Assembly (NCBI RefSeq): GCF_013364215.1 | Contig: NZ_CP054923.1 | Coordinates: 3,534,001-3,598,000 of the forward strand | DNA from: Verrucosispora sp. NA02020 | Lineage (GTDB): Bacteria; Actinomycetota; Actinomycetes; Mycobacteriales; Micromonosporaceae | Direction: 5' to 3' | Length of the DNA: 64,000 bases | In this document: in pieces, positions 45,387 through 56,214 of the stretch | Numbering within the stretch: position 1 is the first letter of the stretch | Layout of the letters: every line of letters begins with the position of its first letter | Position numbers and translations under genes: made by a program | Notes under the pieces: model-generated | The model's input: only the letters and a program-made list of their open reading frames with translations | The model's database searches: none | What the model was told of the DNA's origin: nothing

Positions 45387-46633
45387 CCAGCACCAAGCCC
45401 TCCTCGGTGTCGAAGGGCCCGTCGACCGAGAGTGCTCCCGCCGCCGCGCTGCACGTCGGCAGCAGCGACCCCCGTACGTTCATCATGAACAACCTGCGGC
45501 AGAGCGGCATCTTCGTCGCCCTCGTCGTCATCGTCGCGCTCTTCGCGTTCCTCACCGACGGACTGTCGCTGAGCCCGGGCAACATCACCAACATCGTCCT
45601 CCAGTACTCGTACATCCTGGTGCTCGCGATCGGCATGGTCATCGTGATCATCGGCGGGCACATCGACCTGTCGGTCGGCTCGGTGGTCGCGTTGACCGGC
45701 GCGGTCTCCGCCGTGGTGGTGATCCGGCAGGGCCAACCCTGGTGGATGGGCGTGGTGGCCGCGCTGCTGGTCGGGTTGGCGGTCGGCGCGTGGCACGGCT
45801 TCTGGGTCGCGTACGTCGGCATTCCCGCCTTCATCGTGACCCTGGCCGGCATGCTGCTGTTCCGTGGTCTCACCCTGCGGGTGCTGGACAACATCTCGCT
45901 GTCGCCGTTCCCGGCCGAGTACAACAGGATCGCCGCGGGCTTCCTCAACGGACTCATCGGCGGCGACGGGTACGACGCCTTCACACTCCTCATCGGCGCC
46001 ATCGCGGTGGCCGGTTACGTGGTGAGCTGCTTCCGCACCCGGGTGGCGCGCATCCGCTACCAGCAGCCGGTCGAGTCCTTCGCGCTGTTCGTCGCCCGGA
46101 TGGTGCTTGTCGGCGCGGTGGTCATGTACTTCGCCTGGCAGCTCGCGAACGCCCGGGGTCTGCCCATCGTGCTGATCATCCTCGCCGCCCTGGTGCTGGT
46201 CTACGGCATGCTCACCCGGCGGACCGTCTTCGGTCGCCAGGTGTACGCCATCGGCGGCAACCTTCCCGCGGCGATGCTGTCGGGCGTCAAGGTGAAGTCC
46301 GTCAACTTCTGGATCTTCGTCAACATGGGCTTCCTGTCGGCCGTGGCCGGCATCATCTTCTCCTCACGCTCCAACGGCGCGCAGCCCGCCGCAGGCAACA
46401 TGTTCGAACTCGACGCGATCGCGGCGGCCTTCATCGGCGGCGCGGCCGTCACCGGTGGGGTCGGCACGGTCGTCGGCGCGATGGTCGGTGGTCTGATCAT
46501 GGCGGTGATGAGCAACGGCATGCAGCTGATGGGCGTGGACCAGTCGATGCAGTCGGTGGTGAAGGGACTGGTGCTGCTCGTCGCCGTCGCCTTCGACGTC
46601 TACAACAAGCGGCGTGCCGGCGCGAGTCGCTGA
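45383..46633 (+). CDS. mmsB: Multiple monosaccharide ABC transporter permease MmsB
   Basis: A 416-residue permease, longer than RbsC-type proteins as usual for MmsB/XylH, with about ten spans. Landmarks: [47 protein letters not shown] and [38 protein letters not shown] 45383 overlaps the mmsA stop. It ends at a perfect terminator hairpin before the ROK gene. Confidence 0.93.
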
Positions 46634-46640
46634 TCGACGG

Positions 46641-46673
46641 GCGCGGGTCGACCGGTCCACGGTCGACCCGCGC
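46641..46673 (+). terminator. Terminator after mmsB
   Basis: Perfect 14-base-pair stem GCGCGGGTCGACCG with a five-base loop, seven bases after the stop. It separates the transporter operon from the ROK regulator, which needs its own promoter. Confidence 0.85.
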
Positions 46674-46732
46674 TTGACGTCGTCCCACTGAGTGGACACA
46701 CTCCCTCCCGTCGGCCGTACGTCCCGTCGCTG

Positions 46733-48007
46733 ATGCCGGAGGTCGGGTTGGTCCAGGAGGAGATCCGTCGGCGCAACGCCGGCACGCTGCTGCGGCACGT
46801 GCACCTCGGTGGCCCGACGTCCCGCGCCGGGCTGGCCGAGCGGATGGGCCTCAACCGCAGCACCATCATGGCGCTGACCACCGAGTTGAGCCGGGCGGGC
46901 CTGGTCCACGAGGAACTGCCGACCGATACCGGCCGCGCCGGTCGCCCCTCGCTGATGGTCCGGCCCTCGGCCGACCGGTTCTATGTGCTCGCCTTCGACG
47001 TGGCGGTGGACCGGCTGGTCGCGGCCCGCGTGGGGCTGGGCGGGGCGATCCTGGACCGACGCGAAGCGGTACGCCCGCGCGCCGGGCCGGACCTGCACCG
47101 CGTGGTGGCCGTCCTGGCCCGGTTCGGTCGCCAACTGCACCGTGCCGCGCCGCCGCAGGCGCGATGCGTGGGCATCGGCGCCTCGTACTGCGGGATGATC
47201 CGGCCCGGTGACGGGATGGTCCGCTTCGGACCGGACCTGGGCTGGGTGGACCAGGACTTCGGCGCGGAACTCGGCCGCCGCCTCGGGCTCGGCCTGCCGG
47301 TCGCGGTCGGCAACGAGGCCCATCTCGGCGCCCAGGCCGAGCAGCGGCGCGGCGCGGGTGTCGGCTTCGACAACCTCATCTACCTGCACGGAGACGTCGG
47401 CGTCGGCGGCGGCATCATCGTCGGCGGACGGCTGCTCGGCGGCGACGGCGGTTACGGCTGCGAGCTGGGGCACATGGTGGTGAACCCGTACGACGGACGG
47501 CCGTGCGGCTGCGGCTCGTCCGGCTGCCTGGAGGCGGAGGTGGGTGAGCGGGCCCTGCTCGACGTCGCGGGCCGCCCCGCCGAGATGGTCGGCCGGGCGG
47601 CCATCCGGTCGGTCGCCGACGACGCCGATCGCGGCGATCCGGTCGCCCGCGAGGCGTTCCGACGGATCGGGGACTGGCTCGGCATCGGCGTGGCCAACCT
47701 GATCAACCTGTTCAACCCCGGCATGGTCGTCTTCGGCGGGATGCTGTGCGACGTGTACCCGGGTGCGGCGGCCCAGGTGCGCAGCCGGATAGCCCGCAAC
47801 GTGCTGCCGGTGGCCCGGGAGAGCGTGCGCCTGCGTACCGCCGCGCTCGGTGACGACGCGACATTGGTCGGCGCGGCCGAACTCGGGTTCGCCCCGCTGC
47901 TCGACGACCCGTTGGGCATCTGCGCGCCGGTGCCGCAGGACACCATCACCGGCCGGTGTGCCACACCCACGACGGCCCGCCGCGAGCCGCCCGCCCGCTG
48001 CGGCTGA
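46733..48007 (+). CDS. ROK family regulator, probable xylose-type repressor
   Basis: A 424-residue ROK protein. N-terminal winged helix (LAERMGLNRSTIMALTTELSRAGLV), then a ROK domain with the full signature GHMVVNPYDGRPCGCGSSGCLE, including the zinc cysteines lacking in the other ROK protein of this window. The C-terminal 30 residues are a Pro/Arg/Thr-rich tail. Placement right after chvE-mmsAB matches XylR-type ROK regulators in actinomycetes. No strong ribosome-binding site precedes ATG 46733. Confidence 0.88.
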   Translation: MPEVGLVQEEIRRRNAGTLLRHVHLGGPTSRAGLAERMGLNRSTIMALTTELSRAGLVHEELPTDTGRAGRPSLMVRPSADRFYVLAFDVAVDRLVAARVGLGGAILDRREAVRPRAGPDLHRVVAVLARFGRQLHRAAPPQARCVGIGASYCGMIRPGDGMVRFGPDLGWVDQDFGAELGRRLGLGLPVAVGNEAHLGAQAEQRRGAGVGFDNLIYLHGDVGVGGGIIVGGRLLGGDGGYGCELGHMVVNPYDGRPCGCGSSGCLEAEVGERALLDVAGRPAEMVGRAAIRSVADDADRGDPVAREAFRRIGDWLGIGVANLINLFNPGMVVFGGMLCDVYPGAAAQVRSRIARNVLPVARESVRLRTAALGDDATLVGAAELGFAPLLDDPLGICAPVPQDTITGRCATPTTARREPPARCG

Positions 48008-48106
48008 GTGCCGGCGTACCGGTCGACGCCCGTCTCGCGCGCACCCCCGGACGTTGGCCGCGTCGGGGGCGTACCCGCCGGGGTGTCGACGTCCGGGCAC
48101 GGCGGA

Positions 48107-48134
48107 CCGGGCGGGTGTCGGGGCACCCGCCCGG
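48107..48134. terminator. Terminator hairpin between convergent ROK and GH27 genes
   Basis: 11-base-pair perfect stem CCGGGCGGGTG with a six-base loop, 100 bases after the ROK stop and 45 before the stop of the convergent GH27 gene. Confidence 0.7.
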
Positions 48135-48178
48135 CCGGTCACCCGGTCACGCCGGGCGACGGGTCCGCGCCGTCCGGG

Positions 48179-49822
48179 TCAGGCCCGGCTCCACCGTTGG
48201 TTGGCGGCGGTGTGGCAGTTCCAGACCAGGACCGTGGTGCCGTTCGCGGTCCCGTTGTTGTTCACGTCCAGGCAGAGGTTCGGGAACCGGACGTTGCTGA
48301 CCGTGCCGTTGCCGTTGAAGGTCCACTGCTGGTTGGTGCCCCCGTTGCAGTCCCAGATCTGCACCGGGCTGCCGGCGGTGGCGGTGGTGGAGACGTCCAG
48401 GCACTTGCCGAGCACCTGGAGGCTCTGGCCGTTCTGGGTGAAGCTCTGGTTGCTGTTGCTGTGGCAGTCCCAGATCAGCGTGGCGGTGCCGTTGGCGGTG
48501 CCGCCGTTGTTGACGTCGAGGCACCGGCCGGAGGACTCGCTGCGCAACCGGAAGGTGGTCGGCGGGTTGGTCGTGCCGCCGCCGCTGACCCGGAAGACCG
48601 CCGTGCCGTGTGCCGGCACGCTGGCGGAGATCGCGCCGGTGCTGGTCGAGGTGCCGTTGGTCCAGGCGTCGCGGAGCGTGAACGAGCTGCCGGACTTGCC
48701 GATGGCCGCCGCCGTGGTGGACACGGTGGTGGTGGACGAGCCCTGGTTGAGCAGGGCCACCGCGACGTCGCCGTTGGCCAACCGCTTGGCCAGCACCCGG
48801 CGGGTGCCGTCGTGGGACACCTGCACGGCCTGGAGGGCGAGCGGGTCCTGGTTGATCGCGATGAGCTGCGGGTTGCGCAGGATGGCCAGGGTCGCCGCGT
48901 TGGCGTTGCGGATGTCGTTGCCGGCGATCAACGGCGAGGCCATGATCGACCAGAGCGCGAAGTGGCTGCGCATCTCGGTGTCGTTCATGCCCCCGTTGCC
49001 GACCACCATCATGTCCTGGTCGTTGAAGGCGCCCGGTGCGGCCCACGGGGCGAGGGGAACGGTGACGTTGATGATGTTCTGCACGCCCATCGGGTAGCCG
49101 TTGGTCTGCCCGGTGTTCCACGAGTTGGTGATGTCCTCGGTGGTCCGCCACATGTTGGCGATGTCGCCCCAGTTGCGCTGCGGACCGGTCTTCTCGTGGA
49201 TGCTGTTCGGGTTGATGCTGTAGACGATCGGTCGGCCGGTGGCGGCCAGCGCGTCACGCATCAGGGAGAAGCCGGCCACCTGGTCGTTGATGGTGCCCCA
49301 GGGCGAGCACCAGTCGTACTTGAGGAAGTCCACGCCCCAGGCGGCGAACTGGCGGGCGTCCTGGTATTCGTGTCCGAGGCTGCCGGTGGAGCCCGGCCAG
49401 GCGCCGAAGTACTGGGCGCAGGTCTTCTCCCGGGGCACCTGGTAGATGCCGAAGAGCAGACCCCGGGCGTGCAGGTAGTCGCCGAGCGCCTTCATGCCGC
49501 TGGGGAACCGGCCGGCGTGGGCCTGCAGGTTGCCCTGGGCGTCGCGGTTCGGGTCGAACCAGCAGTCGTCGACGACGACGTACTTGTAGCCGAGGTCCCG
49601 CATCCCGGTGGAGACGATCGAGTCAGCCATCTGATGGATCAGGGCCTCGTTGATGTTGCACCCGAAGGTGTTCCAGGTGTTCCAGCCCATCGGTGGCGTA
49701 CGGGCCACCCCGTTGTTGAGTGCCTGTGCGGGTCTCGGCGAGTGGAGCCCGTCGACGACGACGGCCGTGAACGCCAGCATCAGGACGCTCAGGACGGCCA
49801 ACCATCGTGGTCGTGCGCGCAT
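48179..49822 (-). CDS. Secreted GH27 alpha-galactosidase-type hydrolase with ricin-type domain
   Basis: A 547-residue exported enzyme. Signal peptide MRARPRWLAVLSVLMLAFTA continues to a cleavage near AQA (about residue 34). GH27 barrel: TPPMGWNTWNTFGCNI, YVVVDDCWFD, nucleophile Asp in FLKYDWCSP, and NDQDMMVVGN with the acid/base region. A beta-sandwich follows, and about residues 415-547 form a ricin-type (CBM13) domain with repeated CLDVNN and QxW motifs (NQSF, NQQW, NQRW). GH27 includes alpha-galactosidases and beta-L-arabinopyranosidases; the Asp pair in VDDCW favours the former, the arabinose-type operator upstream the latter. ATG 49822 follows AAGGAGG. Confidence 0.88.
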   Translation of the reverse strand: MRARPRWLAVLSVLMLAFTAVVVDGLHSPRPAQALNNGVARTPPMGWNTWNTFGCNINEALIHQMADSIVSTGMRDLGYKYVVVDDCWFDPNRDAQGNLQAHAGRFPSGMKALGDYLHARGLLFGIYQVPREKTCAQYFGAWPGSTGSLGHEYQDARQFAAWGVDFLKYDWCSPWGTINDQVAGFSLMRDALAATGRPIVYSINPNSIHEKTGPQRNWGDIANMWRTTEDITNSWNTGQTNGYPMGVQNIINVTVPLAPWAAPGAFNDQDMMVVGNGGMNDTEMRSHFALWSIMASPLIAGNDIRNANAATLAILRNPQLIAINQDPLALQAVQVSHDGTRRVLAKRLANGDVAVALLNQGSSTTTVSTTAAAIGKSGSSFTLRDAWTNGTSTSTGAISASVPAHGTAVFRVSGGGTTNPPTTFRLRSESSGRCLDVNNGGTANGTATLIWDCHSNSNQSFTQNGQSLQVLGKCLDVSTTATAGSPVQIWDCNGGTNQQWTFNGNGTVSNVRFPNLCLDVNNNGTANGTTVLVWNCHTAANQRWSRA

Positions 49823-50062
49823 GCGGACCTCCTTCAAGGTCACGGGAGCCAACAGGTGTCGTCCGTCGATGACCGACGACGAGGTGCCCGTGTGGTGGTG
49901 GGGGTGGTACGACGTGCGTGGTGCGTCGCCGGGTGGGCGCACCGGTGGTGGCAGAGCACCGGCCGGGCGAGGGTGCGCCGGTGACCGGCGGCGGTCGGCC
50001 CTCGCCGTCGGCCGTGGCCGCACGGAGTCCTCGGCCGGCCACGCTCAGCATGGATGTCGCGA

Positions 50063-50091
50063 ATGTTATCGCTGACATTCAATTCTGTAAA
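50063..50091 (-). promoter_or_regulatory. Promoter with pentose-type operator, GH27 gene
   Basis: Minus strand: TTTACA (50091-50086), 17 bases, TAACAT (50068-50063). The operator, TGTCAGCGATAACA on this strand (50077-50064), overlaps the -10 box exactly as at chvE and araB. Confidence 0.7.
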
Positions 50092-50264
50092 TCACTCGGG
50101 ACGGGTGGTCGAGGTGTGTGCGGCAGGTCTGCCCTCGCTCTCATCGGTCGTCGACGCGGTGATCGTGCACGTCAATGCGGAGACGGACCCTTGCGGCAAG
50201 GCGGCGTGCGTGCGGTGGAAGGACGCCGGACGCGATCTGCCTTGATCGTCTGATGAATCGCCAA

Positions 50265-50278
50265 TGTTAACGCTCATT
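50265..50278. promoter_or_regulatory. Pentose-type operator without clear promoter
   Basis: TGTTAACGCTCATT matches the operator pattern at 12 of 14 positions. It lies between the GH27 and araB promoters and could be an auxiliary site for DNA looping. Confidence 0.55.
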
Positions 50279-50764
50279 TGAGGGTCGGCTGAACGGACCG
50301 GTCGCCGGGGCCGATCGGTGCCGCGCCGACGGTCGGACGGTGGCGGAGGTCGGTTCCCGTGTGCCGTCCACGGTGCCCGGTGTCCGTACGGATGTGCGCA
50401 GCTCGTACCCGGGTGCCGAGACCGTGCGGGTCCGGGTGCGGCGCTCCGGCGCGGGGCGCCCCGCGCGGTGATCGTGCGGCGGTCGTCGCGCGCCCGCGTC
50501 CGCTCCGGTCCGACCGGTCCGGCACGCCGTCCCAGCAGGCCGAAGAGGGCCGGGTGCGGTCGTCGTCCCACCCTCCGGTGCGCCCCTGGCGCCCGGCTCG
50601 CGTCGGCGGGGTTCGTGCCCGGCCCCACGGTGGCCGGTGCGCCGATGAGCCGGATGCGGCATGACCTGGGGTGGGGGCGTCGCCGCGCGCCACCCTTCGG
50701 TAACCTGTTGACGACGGTCTATTCCTCGGTGTACTCCGTTACGGAGCTGTTGCCGGCAGGTGTC

Positions 50765-50793
50765 TTGACGGCGCAGGATGTGAGCGTTAACAC
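50765..50793 (+). promoter_or_regulatory. Promoter with pentose-type operator, araB operon
   Basis: TTGACG (50765-50770), 17 bases, TAACAC (50788-50793), operator TGTGAGCGTTAACA at 50779-50792. The araB ATG follows 28 bases later. Confidence 0.8.
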
Positions 50794-50821
50794 TGAGGTC
50801 CGTCATCGGCCGGAGGTGAAG

Positions 50822-52504
50822 ATGAGCGGAGTGGACGAAGCAGGCGACCGGTACGTCGTCGGCGTCGACTACGGCACCCTGTCGGGACGGGCCCTGGTGG
50901 TCCGGGTCCGCGACGGTGCCGAGTTGGGGACTGCGGTGCACGAGTACCGCAGAGCGGTCATCAGCACCGCCCTACCGGACGGCGGCACCCCGCTGCCGCC
51001 CGACTGGGCGTTGCAGGACCCCGAGGACTACCGCGACGTGCTGCGCCACGCCGTTCCGGCGGCGGTGTCCGCCGCCGGGATCGACCCGGCCGACGTCATC
51101 GGCATCGGCATCGACTTCACCGCCTGCACGGTCCTGCCGACGCTCGCCGACGGCACCCCGCTGTGCGAGGTGCCGGAGCTGCGCCAGCGCCCACACGCCT
51201 GGGTCAAGCTCTGGAAGCACCACGCCGCCCAGCCGCACGCGGACCGGATCAACGCGCTGGCCCACGAGCGGGGGGAGCCCTGGATCGGCCGCTACGGCGG
51301 CAAGATCTCGGCCGAGTGGCAGTTCGCCAAGGGCCTGCAGATCCTGGAGGAGGACCCGGAGGTCTACCGCCGGGCCGAGCGCTTCGTCGAGGCGGCCGAC
51401 TGGATCGTGTGGCAACTCTGCGGCGTCGAGACCCGCAACGTCTGCACCGCCGGTTACAAGGGCATCCTCCAGGACGGCAACTACCCGTCGGCGGACTACC
51501 TGACCGCGCTCAACCCCGACTTCGGCGACTTCACGGCCAAGCTGGACGGTCCGCTCCTGCCCCTGGGCGCGAAGGCGGGCGGGCTCACCGCCACCGCCGC
51601 GACCTGGACCGGGCTGCCGGAGGGCGTGGCGGTCGCCGTCGGCAACGTCGACGCGCACGTGACCGCGGCCTCCGCCCAGGCGATCGAGCCGGGCCGGTTG
51701 GTGGCCATCATGGGCACCTCCACCTGCCACGTGGTCAACGGCACCGTCCCGGCCGAGGTGGCCGGCATGTGCGGTGTCGTCGACGGCGGCATCAGCGACG
51801 GCGCGTGGGGCTACGAGGCGGGGCAGAGCGGGGTCGGCGACATCTTCGGATGGTTCGTCACGCACGCCGCCCCGGCCGGGCTCGACTCGCACGAGCGGCT
51901 CACCGAGCTGGCCGCCGCGCAGCCGGTCGGCGCCCACGGCCTGGTGGCGCTGGACTGGTGGAACGGCAACCGGTCGCTGCTGGTCAACCACGACCTGAGC
52001 GGCATGATCGTCGGTCTGACCCTGGCCACCCGCCCGGAGGACGTCTACCGTGCGCTACTCGAAGCGACCGCGTACGGCACCAGGATGATCGTCGAGGCGT
52101 TCGTGGACGCCGGCGTGCCCGTCGACGACCTGGTGATCGCCGGGGGGCTCACCTCGAACAAGCTGCTCATGCAGATCTACGCGGACGTCACCAACCGGCC
52201 GCTGGGCATCATCGGCTCGGCCCAGGGCCCGGCGCTCGGTTCGGCGATCCACGCCGCCGTCGCCGCCGGTGCGTACCCCTCGGTCCGGGAGGCGGCGCAG
52301 ACCATGGGCCGCGTGCACGAGGCCGTCTACCAGCCGGACCCGGAGCGGGTACGCGCCTACGACGCCCTCTACGCCGAGTACCGCGCCCTGCACGACCACT
52401 TCGGTCGTGGCGCCAACGACGTGATGCTGCGCCTGCGGGCGATCCGCAACGCGGCGGTCGAGTCGACCGGGTCGCCGCAGGAGACCGTGGAGGTGCCGGC
52501 ATGA
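50822..52504 (+). CDS. araB: Ribulokinase
   Basis: A 560-residue FGGY kinase that phosphorylates L-ribulose. Landmarks: VVGVDYGTLSGRALVV at the N-terminus (sugar/ATP fold), IGIDFTACTVLP, KLWKHHAAQPHADRINALA, GYKGILQDGNYPS and the late phosphate-binding VIAGGLTSNKLLMQIYADV. These are AraB rather than glycerol- or xylulokinase features. ATG 50822 follows GGAGGTGAAG; the open frame continues upstream without homology. Its stop overlaps araD. Confidence 0.95.
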   Translation: MSGVDEAGDRYVVGVDYGTLSGRALVVRVRDGAELGTAVHEYRRAVISTALPDGGTPLPPDWALQDPEDYRDVLRHAVPAAVSAAGIDPADVIGIGIDFTACTVLPTLADGTPLCEVPELRQRPHAWVKLWKHHAAQPHADRINALAHERGEPWIGRYGGKISAEWQFAKGLQILEEDPEVYRRAERFVEAADWIVWQLCGVETRNVCTAGYKGILQDGNYPSADYLTALNPDFGDFTAKLDGPLLPLGAKAGGLTATAATWTGLPEGVAVAVGNVDAHVTAASAQAIEPGRLVAIMGTSTCHVVNGTVPAEVAGMCGVVDGGISDGAWGYEAGQSGVGDIFGWFVTHAAPAGLDSHERLTELAAAQPVGAHGLVALDWWNGNRSLLVNHDLSGMIVGLTLATRPEDVYRALLEATAYGTRMIVEAFVDAGVPVDDLVIAGGLTSNKLLMQIYADVTNRPLGIIGSAQGPALGSAIHAAVAAGAYPSVREAAQTMGRVHEAVYQPDPERVRAYDALYAEYRALHDHFGRGANDVMLRLRAIRNAAVESTGSPQETVEVPA

Positions 52505-53193
52505 GCGACGACCTGACCGCACTGGTGACCGAGTTGCGTGCCGGCGTCGCCCGGCTGCACGGCGAGCTGACCCGCTACGGGCTGGTCGCCTGGACGGCCG
52601 GCAACGTCTCCGCGCGGGTGCCGGGCCACGATCTGATGGTCATCAAGCCCAGCGGCGTCGACTACGACGACCTCTCGGCCGAGAACATGGTGCTCTGCGA
52701 CCTCGACGGCGTACCGGTCGAGGGGGAGTTGTCGCCGTCCAGCGACACCGCGGCGCACGCGTACGTCTACCGGGCCATGCCCGAGGTGGGCGGCGTCGTG
52801 CACACCCACAGCACGTACGCCACCGCCTGGGCGGCGCGCGGCGAGTCGATCCCCTGCCACCTGACCGCGCAGGCCGACGAGTTCGGCGGGGAGATCCCGG
52901 TGGGCCCGTTCGCGCTGATCGGCGGCGACGACATCGGCAAGGGCATCGTCAGCACCCTCACCGGGCACCGGTCGCCCGCGGTGCTGATGCAGAACCACGG
53001 CGTCTTCACCATCGGGCGCAACGCCCGGGCCGCGGTCAAGGCCGCGGTGATGTGCGAGGACGTCGCCCGGACCGCGCACCTGGCGCGTGCGCTCGGGCAA
53101 CCGGTGCCGATGGCGCAGGCCGACATCGACGCGCTCTACGACCGCTACCAGAACGTCTACGGACAACGCCCCTCGCCTCCGGCGAGCTCCTGA
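52501..53193 (+). CDS. araD: L-ribulose-5-phosphate 4-epimerase
   Basis: A 230-residue class II aldolase-fold epimerase that makes D-xylulose 5-phosphate. Landmarks: GNVSARV, IKPSGVDYDDL, the metal histidines in VVHTHSTYATAWA and the third His in LMQNHGVFTIG. ATG 52501 overlaps the araB stop (ATGA). Confidence 0.94.
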   Translation: MSDDLTALVTELRAGVARLHGELTRYGLVAWTAGNVSARVPGHDLMVIKPSGVDYDDLSAENMVLCDLDGVPVEGELSPSSDTAAHAYVYRAMPEVGGVVHTHSTYATAWAARGESIPCHLTAQADEFGGEIPVGPFALIGGDDIGKGIVSTLTGHRSPAVLMQNHGVFTIGRNARAAVKAAVMCEDVARTAHLARALGQPVPMAQADIDALYDRYQNVYGQRPSPPASS

Positions 53194-53320
53194 CCGGTCG
53201 CGGGTCCCGGCGACCCGCGACCTGATTCGCACCACCCGCACAGGATCCGCACCACCGACTCAGGCCACCCGTGCAGCACGGCGGGGGGCGTGGACAACCG
53301 CACCCACTCGAGGAGATCCG

Positions 53321-54325
53321 ATGAGGAACATGCGAATGCCGATGGCGCGTCGTCGCGCCATCGCGGTCGCCGCCGCCGTGCTGCTCGCCGGCAGCGTGGC
53401 GGCCTGCGGTAACAGCGACACCGGTAGCGACGCCGGTGGCGACGACGGCAAGCTCGTCCTGGGCTTCAGCCAGGTCGGCGCGGAGAGCGGCTGGCGGACC
53501 GCCAACACCAACTCCATCAAGGAGGCGGCGGCGGAGGCGGGCATCGAGCTGAAGTTCGACGACGCCCAGCAGAAGCAGGAAAACCAGATCAAGGCGATCC
53601 GCAACTACATCCAGCAGAAGGTCGACGTGATCGCCTTCTCGCCGGTGGTGGAGTCCGGCTGGGACACCGTGCTCAAGGAGGCCAAGGACGCCGGCATCCC
53701 GGTCATCCTGACCGACCGCGCGGTGGACTCGGCGGACAAGTCGCTGTACAAGACGTTCCTCGGCTCGGACTTCGTCAAGGAGGGCCGCCTCTCCGGTGAG
53801 TGGCTGGTCGAGGAGAAGAAGGCCGCCAGCGGCGACGTGAACATCGTCGAGCTCCAGGGCACCACCGGTTCGGCCCCGGCCAACGACCGCAAGAAGGGCT
53901 TCGCCGAGGCGATCGCGGCCGACCCGAAGCTCAAGGTCATCGCCTCCCAGTCGGGTGACTTCACCCGGGCCGGCGGCAAGCAGGTCATGGAGCAGTTCCT
54001 GAAGGCCCACCCGAAGATCGACGTGCTCTTCGCGCACAACGACGACATGGGTCTGGGCGCCCTCGAGGCGATCACCTCGGCCGGCAAGGTGCCCGGCCAG
54101 GACATCACCATCATCACCATCGACGCGGTCAAGGACGGCATGCAGGCCCTGGCCGACGGCAAGTTCAACTTCATCGCGGAGTGCAGCCCGCTGCTCGGCC
54201 CACAGCTGATGGACCTGGCCAAGAAGGTCAAGGCGGGTGAGGAGGTGCAGCCGCGGATCGAGACCGAGGAGACCACCTTCACCCAGGAGCAGGCCAAGGA
54301 GGCCCTGCCCAACCGCAAGTACTGA
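53321..54325 (+). CDS. Sugar ABC transporter substrate-binding lipoprotein (YtfQ-like)
   Basis: A 334-residue type 1 sugar-binding protein. Lipobox AAC at about residue 29. Mature landmarks: LVLGFSQVGAESGWRTANTNSIKEAA (YtfQ hallmark), QKVDVIAFSPVVESGWDTVL, VILTDRAVD and the late FNFIAECSPLLGPQLMDLAKKV. The group binds furanose forms of galactose or arabinose. ATG 53321 follows AGGAGATCCG. Encoded between araD and the transporter ATPase, so an arabinose-type substrate is likely. A long hairpin follows. Confidence 0.92.
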   Translation: MRNMRMPMARRRAIAVAAAVLLAGSVAACGNSDTGSDAGGDDGKLVLGFSQVGAESGWRTANTNSIKEAAAEAGIELKFDDAQQKQENQIKAIRNYIQQKVDVIAFSPVVESGWDTVLKEAKDAGIPVILTDRAVDSADKSLYKTFLGSDFVKEGRLSGEWLVEEKKAASGDVNIVELQGTTGSAPANDRKKGFAEAIAADPKLKVIASQSGDFTRAGGKQVMEQFLKAHPKIDVLFAHNDDMGLGALEAITSAGKVPGQDITIITIDAVKDGMQALADGKFNFIAECSPLLGPQLMDLAKKVKAGEEVQPRIETEETTFTQEQAKEALPNRKY

Positions 54326-54417
54326 TCGACGCCCGGGGTCGCCGCGCTGACGTGGCGGCCCCGCCGCGTCGCCCATTTCCCGACGGACTGGGCGCCTGGC
54401 CCGAGACCCCCGTGCCA

Positions 54418-54455
54418 CGTCCGCCCGGTCGGCCCCACGGCTGACCGGGCGGACG
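54418..54455 (+). terminator. Stem-loop between arabinose-binding protein and ATPase genes
   Basis: Perfect 13-base-pair core stem CGTCCGCCCGGTC with a 12-base loop, extendable on both sides (CCCCGTG/CACGGGG) through a small bulge. Likely a partial terminator or message stabiliser. Confidence 0.8.
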
Positions 54456-54507
54456 CCACGGGGGCTCCGTGGCCCTTCCGTACAGCGAGAACCCAGAAGA
54501 GGATCTG

Positions 54508-54512
54508 ATGGG

Positions 54513-54516
<4 letters not shown>
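54508..54516 (+). other. Two-codon open frame overlapping the ATPase start
   Basis: ATG GGA TGA (54508-54516): its stop overlaps the ATG of the next gene (54513). The ribosome-binding site AGAGGA is better spaced for this first ATG than for the real start, so initiation, two codons and re-initiation may occur. Confidence 0.4.
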
Positions 54517-56050
<1,534 letters not shown>

Positions 56051-56054
<4 letters not shown>

Positions 56055-56134
56055 GCGAGCGGAGCGAGCGAATCGGCGGGCTCAGGGCGGTGGTGCCTCA
56101 TGGCGGCACGGAGCGAAGCGGAGTGCCGTCATGA
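56051..56134 (+). repeat. 27-codon coupling cassette, tandem copy 1
   Basis: An open frame of 27 codons plus stop (starts MSERSERIGG, ends ERSGVPS). The ATG overlaps the ATPase stop (ATGA); the TGA overlaps the next cassette's ATG. GCGGAG lies seven bases before that ATG, so the cassette carries the ribosome-binding site of whatever follows. The 80-base unit is repeated exactly at 56131. Confidence 0.85.
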
Positions 56135-56214
56135 GCGAGCGGAGCGAGCGAATCGGCGGGCTCAGGGCGGTGGTGCCTCATGGCGGCACGGAGCGAAGCG
56201 GAGTGCCGTCATGA
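56131..56214 (+). repeat. 27-codon coupling cassette, tandem copy 2
   Basis: Identical over 80 bases to copy 1. Its stop overlaps the permease ATG at 56211, again with GCGGAG seven bases upstream of that ATG. Perfect identity means a recent duplication or gene conversion. Confidence 0.85.

Larger units (their letters stand above)
49823..50821. other. 999-base divergent regulatory region
   Basis: Lies between the GH27 gene and araB and carries three copies of the pentose-type operator (50064, 50265, 50779), two of them in clear promoters. An open frame at 50054-50245 (63 codons) has no ribosome-binding site and no recognisable family. I see no RNA gene. The long 5' leader of the GH27 transcript (about 235 bases) is unexplained. 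Confidence 0.6.

Noticed and set aside
50054..50245. 63-codon plus-strand open frame between GH27 and araB
   Set aside because: No ribosome-binding site, no family resemblance, and its start overlaps an operator/promoter; in a GC-rich genome a frame this long occurs by chance.
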